Below, in pieces: positions 61,674 to 64,000 of a DNA stretch of 64,000 bases. Numbering within the stretch: position 1 is the first letter of the stretch; every line of letters starts with the position of its first letter. The notes beneath the pieces are model-generated. The model was not told the origin of the DNA. It searched no databases and saw nothing but the letters and a program-made list of their open reading frames with translations. The stretch is from JAWVFM01 sp963771655 (lineage in GTDB: Bacteria > Actinomycetota > Thermoleophilia > Solirubrobacterales > 70-9): the NCBI GenBank assembly GCA_963771655.1, contig CAVYUG010000009.1, positions 372,001 to 436,000 of the forward strand. Reading direction: 5' to 3'. The translations under genes were made by a program, and so were the position numbers.

Positions 61674-62567
61674 GTGGCCGAGGGCTCCCGCGGCATCAGC
61701 CGCACCGCGCGCTTCGTCGCGCTCTTCCGAGCGCTCGAGACGCGCCTGCCGGAGGACGAGCGGCTCTTCACGGACCCCTTCGCCGCCGACTTCCTCGACG
61801 GGCGTCTCGGCGCCGCTCTGGCCGCGGCGCGCGTGCCGGGCACCGGGCCGCTCGTCCCGGCCTATATCGACCGCCGCTGGCCTGGGACGCGGGTCTCGGT
61901 GGTGGTGCGCACGCGCTTCATCGATGAAGCGCTCGCGCGAGCCGTCGACGACGGCGTCGGTCAGGTCGTCCTGCTGGGCGCCGGGTTCGATGCCCGCGCC
62001 TACCGGCTCGACGCTCTGGGCGGCGCGCGGGTCTTCGAGGTCGACGCGCCCGAGACGCAGGCCGTGAAGCGGGCGGCGATCGAGGCGCGGCTCGGCTCCT
62101 CGCCCGCGAACGTCACCTGGGTGGCGGTCGACTTCGAGCGCGACGACCTGGCGGCGTCGCTTCCCGCGGGCGGCCTCGACCCCGATACCCCGGCGTTCTT
62201 CGTCTGGGAAGGTGTGACGCCCTACCTCACCGCCGAGGCCGTCGACGCGACGCTGCGCGCGATCGCCTCGGTCGCCGCGCCGGGCAGCCGCATCGTCTTC
62301 ACCTACCTCAACCGCGCGGGGCTCGAGGGCGCGAGGAGGATGCAGGGCGCCGCAGCCTCGGCGGGCGCAGCGGCCCGGGCGGGCGAGCCCTTTCAGTTCG
62401 GCCTCGACCCCGACGAGGTGCCGGCCTATCTGGCCGAGCGCGGCTTCGAGCTGGTCGAGCAGGTGACGAGCGCCGAGCTCGCCGCCCGCTTCCTGCACCC
62501 GCTGGGGCGCCGACCGCCGGTATCGCCGTTCTACAACGTCGTCCTCGCGGCGCGAAAAGGGGGTTAG
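61674..62567 (+). CDS. SAM-dependent methyltransferase, TIGR00027/LCMT-like
   Basis: 297 residues from GTG 61674. The signature VVLLGAGFDARAYRL is motif I of the TIGR00027 group related to leucine carboxyl methyltransferase and PKS O-methyltransferases. FVWEGVTPYLTAEAVD and VFTYLNRAGLEGA follow. Typical of actinobacteria; substrates unknown. The 3-bp gap to the FMN reductase suggests an operon. Confidence 0.9.
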   Translation: MAEGSRGISRTARFVALFRALETRLPEDERLFTDPFAADFLDGRLGAALAAARVPGTGPLVPAYIDRRWPGTRVSVVVRTRFIDEALARAVDDGVGQVVLLGAGFDARAYRLDALGGARVFEVDAPETQAVKRAAIEARLGSSPANVTWVAVDFERDDLAASLPAGGLDPDTPAFFVWEGVTPYLTAEAVDATLRAIASVAAPGSRIVFTYLNRAGLEGARRMQGAAASAGAAARAGEPFQFGLDPDEVPAYLAERGFELVEQVTSAELAARFLHPLGRRPPVSPFYNVVLAARKGG

Positions 62568-62600
62568 GATCGCCCCACACCAACGAATTGGGGGTACAAA

Positions 62601-62957
62601 ATGGCTGCAGAGAGCAAGTCGCTCGACTCACCGGATGAGACGCGACCCATCGAGGACGGCACCGTCGAGGTCGTGAACCTCGAGGCCGGGAGCGTCATGC
62701 GCACGATCTTCCAGCCGGGCTGGAAGTGGTCGAAGTCGGTGAAGCCGGTCGCCGGCACCGACAGCTGCCAGACGCATCACCTCGGCTACTGCATCTCGGG
62801 CCGGATGCACGTCGTCATGGACGACGGCACCGAGCTCGACGTCGGCCCCGGCGACGCGATCGAGATCCCGCCGGGCCACGACGCCTGGGTCGAGGGCGAC
62901 GAGCCGTACGTGGGCATCGACGTCGCCGGCGCGAAGGAATACGCGAAGGGCGACTGA
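62601..62957 (+). CDS. Small cupin-domain protein
   Basis: 118 residues. TIFQPGWKWSKSVKP, THHLGYCISGRMHVVMDDG (first cupin motif) and VGPGDAIEIPPGHDAWVEGDE (second motif). One complete metal-binding barrel. Function unknown; such proteins are frequent in actinobacteria as small sensors or isomerase-like enzymes. Same strand as the methyltransferase, 33-bp gap. Confidence 0.87.
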   Translation: MAAESKSLDSPDETRPIEDGTVEVVNLEAGSVMRTIFQPGWKWSKSVKPVAGTDSCQTHHLGYCISGRMHVVMDDGTELDVGPGDAIEIPPGHDAWVEGDEPYVGIDVAGAKEYAKGD

Positions 62958-62981
62958 AGCCGGACCTCGCCGCGCGGGGCC

Positions 62982-63437
62982 TCAGGCCTCGCGCGGCTCG
63001 AGGATCACCAGCGGGATCAGCCGATCGGTCCGCTTCTCGTAGCGGCCCCAGTGCGTGTTGTATTCGATGGCCTTCGGCCATAGGCGCGCCCGCTCCTCGG
63101 CGTCCGCCTCGTGGGCGTGCACCCTGATCCGCTTCGAGCCGATCTGCACCTCGGTGTCGGGGTTCGCGCGCAGGTTGTGGAGCCAGCCCGGGTTCTTCGG
63201 ATAGCCGCCCTTCGAGGCGACGATCAGCATGTTGTCGCCGTCGGGCATGTAGGCAAGCGGCGTCGTCCGCTTCCTGCCGCTCTTCGCGCCGACGTGGTCG
63301 AGGAGCAGCAGCGACGGCAGGCCCGCGAGGCTCGCGCCGCCGATCCGCCCGTTGGTCGCGCGGTAGACCGCGGCGTGCGCGCGCATCAACGGGCCGAGCA
63401 CAGGCCAGGCGCGATCGGCGAGGTCGAGGTAGTCCAT
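62982..63437 (-). CDS. Deazaflavin-dependent nitroreductase family protein
   Basis: 151 residues from ATG 63437. LLLLDHVGAKSGRKRTTPLAYM, LIVASKGGYPKNPGWLHNLRANPD and TEVQIGSKRIRV give the DDN-family fold that binds F420 (or heme/flavin in some members). Intact relative of the pseudogene in island module C (24928-25400). The longer frame to 63467 has no family match. Confidence 0.9.
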   Translation of the reverse strand: MDYLDLADRAWPVLGPLMRAHAAVYRATNGRIGGASLAGLPSLLLLDHVGAKSGRKRTTPLAYMPDGDNMLIVASKGGYPKNPGWLHNLRANPDTEVQIGSKRIRVHAHEADAEERARLWPKAIEYNTHWGRYEKRTDRLIPLVILEPREA

Positions 63438-63626
63438 CCGGGGACTATTGCGCGGCGAGCTCCGCAACGTCGATGCGGGAAAGGACTACAGTGTCTTCAG
63501 GAGCGACCGCCGGACCGTCGAATCAGAGTTCGCGCGCCACGCGGCCTCCGCTCCACACTCAAGGTCTGCCCGACTAGGAGCGATCCGCTTCGCCGGGGGC
63601 AGCCCGCAATGAAGGGAAGTGGCTAA

Positions 63627-64000
63627 ATGGCCACCACCGCAGAGAACATCAGCGTCTCGCGACGCCTGATCGAGGAAGCATTCGGACAGGGAACGGTCGA
63701 CCTGGTCGACGAGTACTGCACCGACGACTACGTTGATCACGACCCCATTCTGGGCGAGCAGGACCGAGCGAGCGTCAAGCAGACGATCACCGGCTACCGC
63801 CAGGCGTTCCCGGACCTCAGCTTCACGGTCCTGGATGCCTTCGGCGTCGACGACAAGGTCGTCGTTCGCTGGAGAGGCGAGGGCACGTTCGAGAACGAGT
63901 TCATGGGCCAGGCGCCGACCGGCGAGAAGGGCGAGCCCGTCGAGGGCATCGGCGTCGACCGCTACGTCGACGGCAAGGTCGCCGAGTCCTGGTCGCAGTG
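63627..64000 (+). CDS. SnoaL-like ester cyclase, partial
   Basis: At least 124 residues; the gene continues past the window. ENISVSRRLIEEAFGQGTVD and EYCTDDYVDHDP, with FPDLSFTVLDAFGVDDKVVV and GVDRYVDGKVAESW, match the SnoaL-like fold, which includes polyketide cyclases and many hydrolase or isomerase relatives. GAAGGGAAG lies 8 nt before the ATG. Confidence 0.88.
   Translation, partial: MATTAENISVSRRLIEEAFGQGTVDLVDEYCTDDYVDHDPILGEQDRASVKQTITGYRQAFPDLSFTVLDAFGVDDKVVVRWRGEGTFENEFMGQAPTGEKGEPVEGIGVDRYVDGKVAESWSQ

Noticed and set aside
60813..62498. A 561-codon minus-strand frame
   Set aside because: It covers two well-supported plus-strand enzymes (FMN reductase and methyltransferase) and has no recognisable domain.

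Overview
The window is very GC-rich DNA with dense coding on both strands, many GTG starts and frequent 4-bp gene overlaps. The gene set points to a soil actinobacterium, most likely of the Thermoleophilia/Solirubrobacterales type: EtfAB with a membrane FeS oxidoreductase, GH65 plus a HAD phosphoglucomutase, AfsR/cyclase-like giant regulators, deazaflavin-type nitroreductases, and many short lipoproteins. The taxonomic call is inference from gene content only. Several single-base frameshifts and one amber codon interrupt otherwise good genes, so sequencing or assembly error must be kept in mind.

Region 1 (1-13.3 kb): lipid or polyketide redox block. A minus-strand megasynthase that runs off the left edge has the order KS, AT, second KS, four almost identical carrier domains, KR. 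It lies 13 bp behind an acyl-CoA dehydrogenase and is probably co-transcribed with it. The divergent etfBA pair and a tail-to-tail membrane FeS oxidoreductase could carry electrons from the dehydrogenase to quinone. All four carrier domains have Thr where the phosphopantetheine Ser is expected.

Region 2 (13.3-17.3 kb): chromosomal backbone with a GNAT protein and a translationally coupled GH65 disaccharide phosphorylase and beta-phosphoglucomutase-like HAD protein.

Region 3 (17.3-32.6 kb): the most unusual part. An intact initiator tRNA-Met gene (32548-32621, minus) is preceded on its 3' side by four partial copies of its own 3' half, at 17294, 21404, 22400 and 26228. They divide about 15 kb into four tandem modules (A about 4.1 kb, B about 1.0 kb, C about 3.8 kb, D about 6.3 kb). 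Each copy has a nearby pair of 8-bp direct repeats with an 11-12 bp period, like integrase arm sites. No integrase is present. Cargo is mixed and partly decayed: two different RNase HI-like proteins, a DUF6883/DUF4926 pair, a secreted choice-of-anchor-L protein, transporters, VOC proteins, and pseudogenes of an AI-2E transporter, a cyclase-hydrolase, a monooxygenase-like protein and a nitroreductase.

Region 4 (32.6-64 kb): backbone. It holds an eRF1-like protein, Ppx/GppA phosphatase, small stress-type proteins, a GH3 enzyme, lipoproteins, a cysteine-free DksA-like protein and a Crp/Fnr regulator. A cluster of three paralogous alpha/beta hydrolases with a glycosyltransferase follows, in which copy 2 is frameshifted and copy 3 has an amber codon and has lost the catalytic His. 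Then come a lipase, a nitronate monooxygenase, a methyltransferase behind a perfect inverted repeat, a giant cyclase/ATPase regulator, an amine oxidase-like flavoprotein and a cupredoxin. The right end has an amino-sugar operon with a NagB-DUF218 fusion and NagA, a LolA-like protein with an ABC exporter, and several small enzymes. A SnoaL-like gene runs off the right edge.
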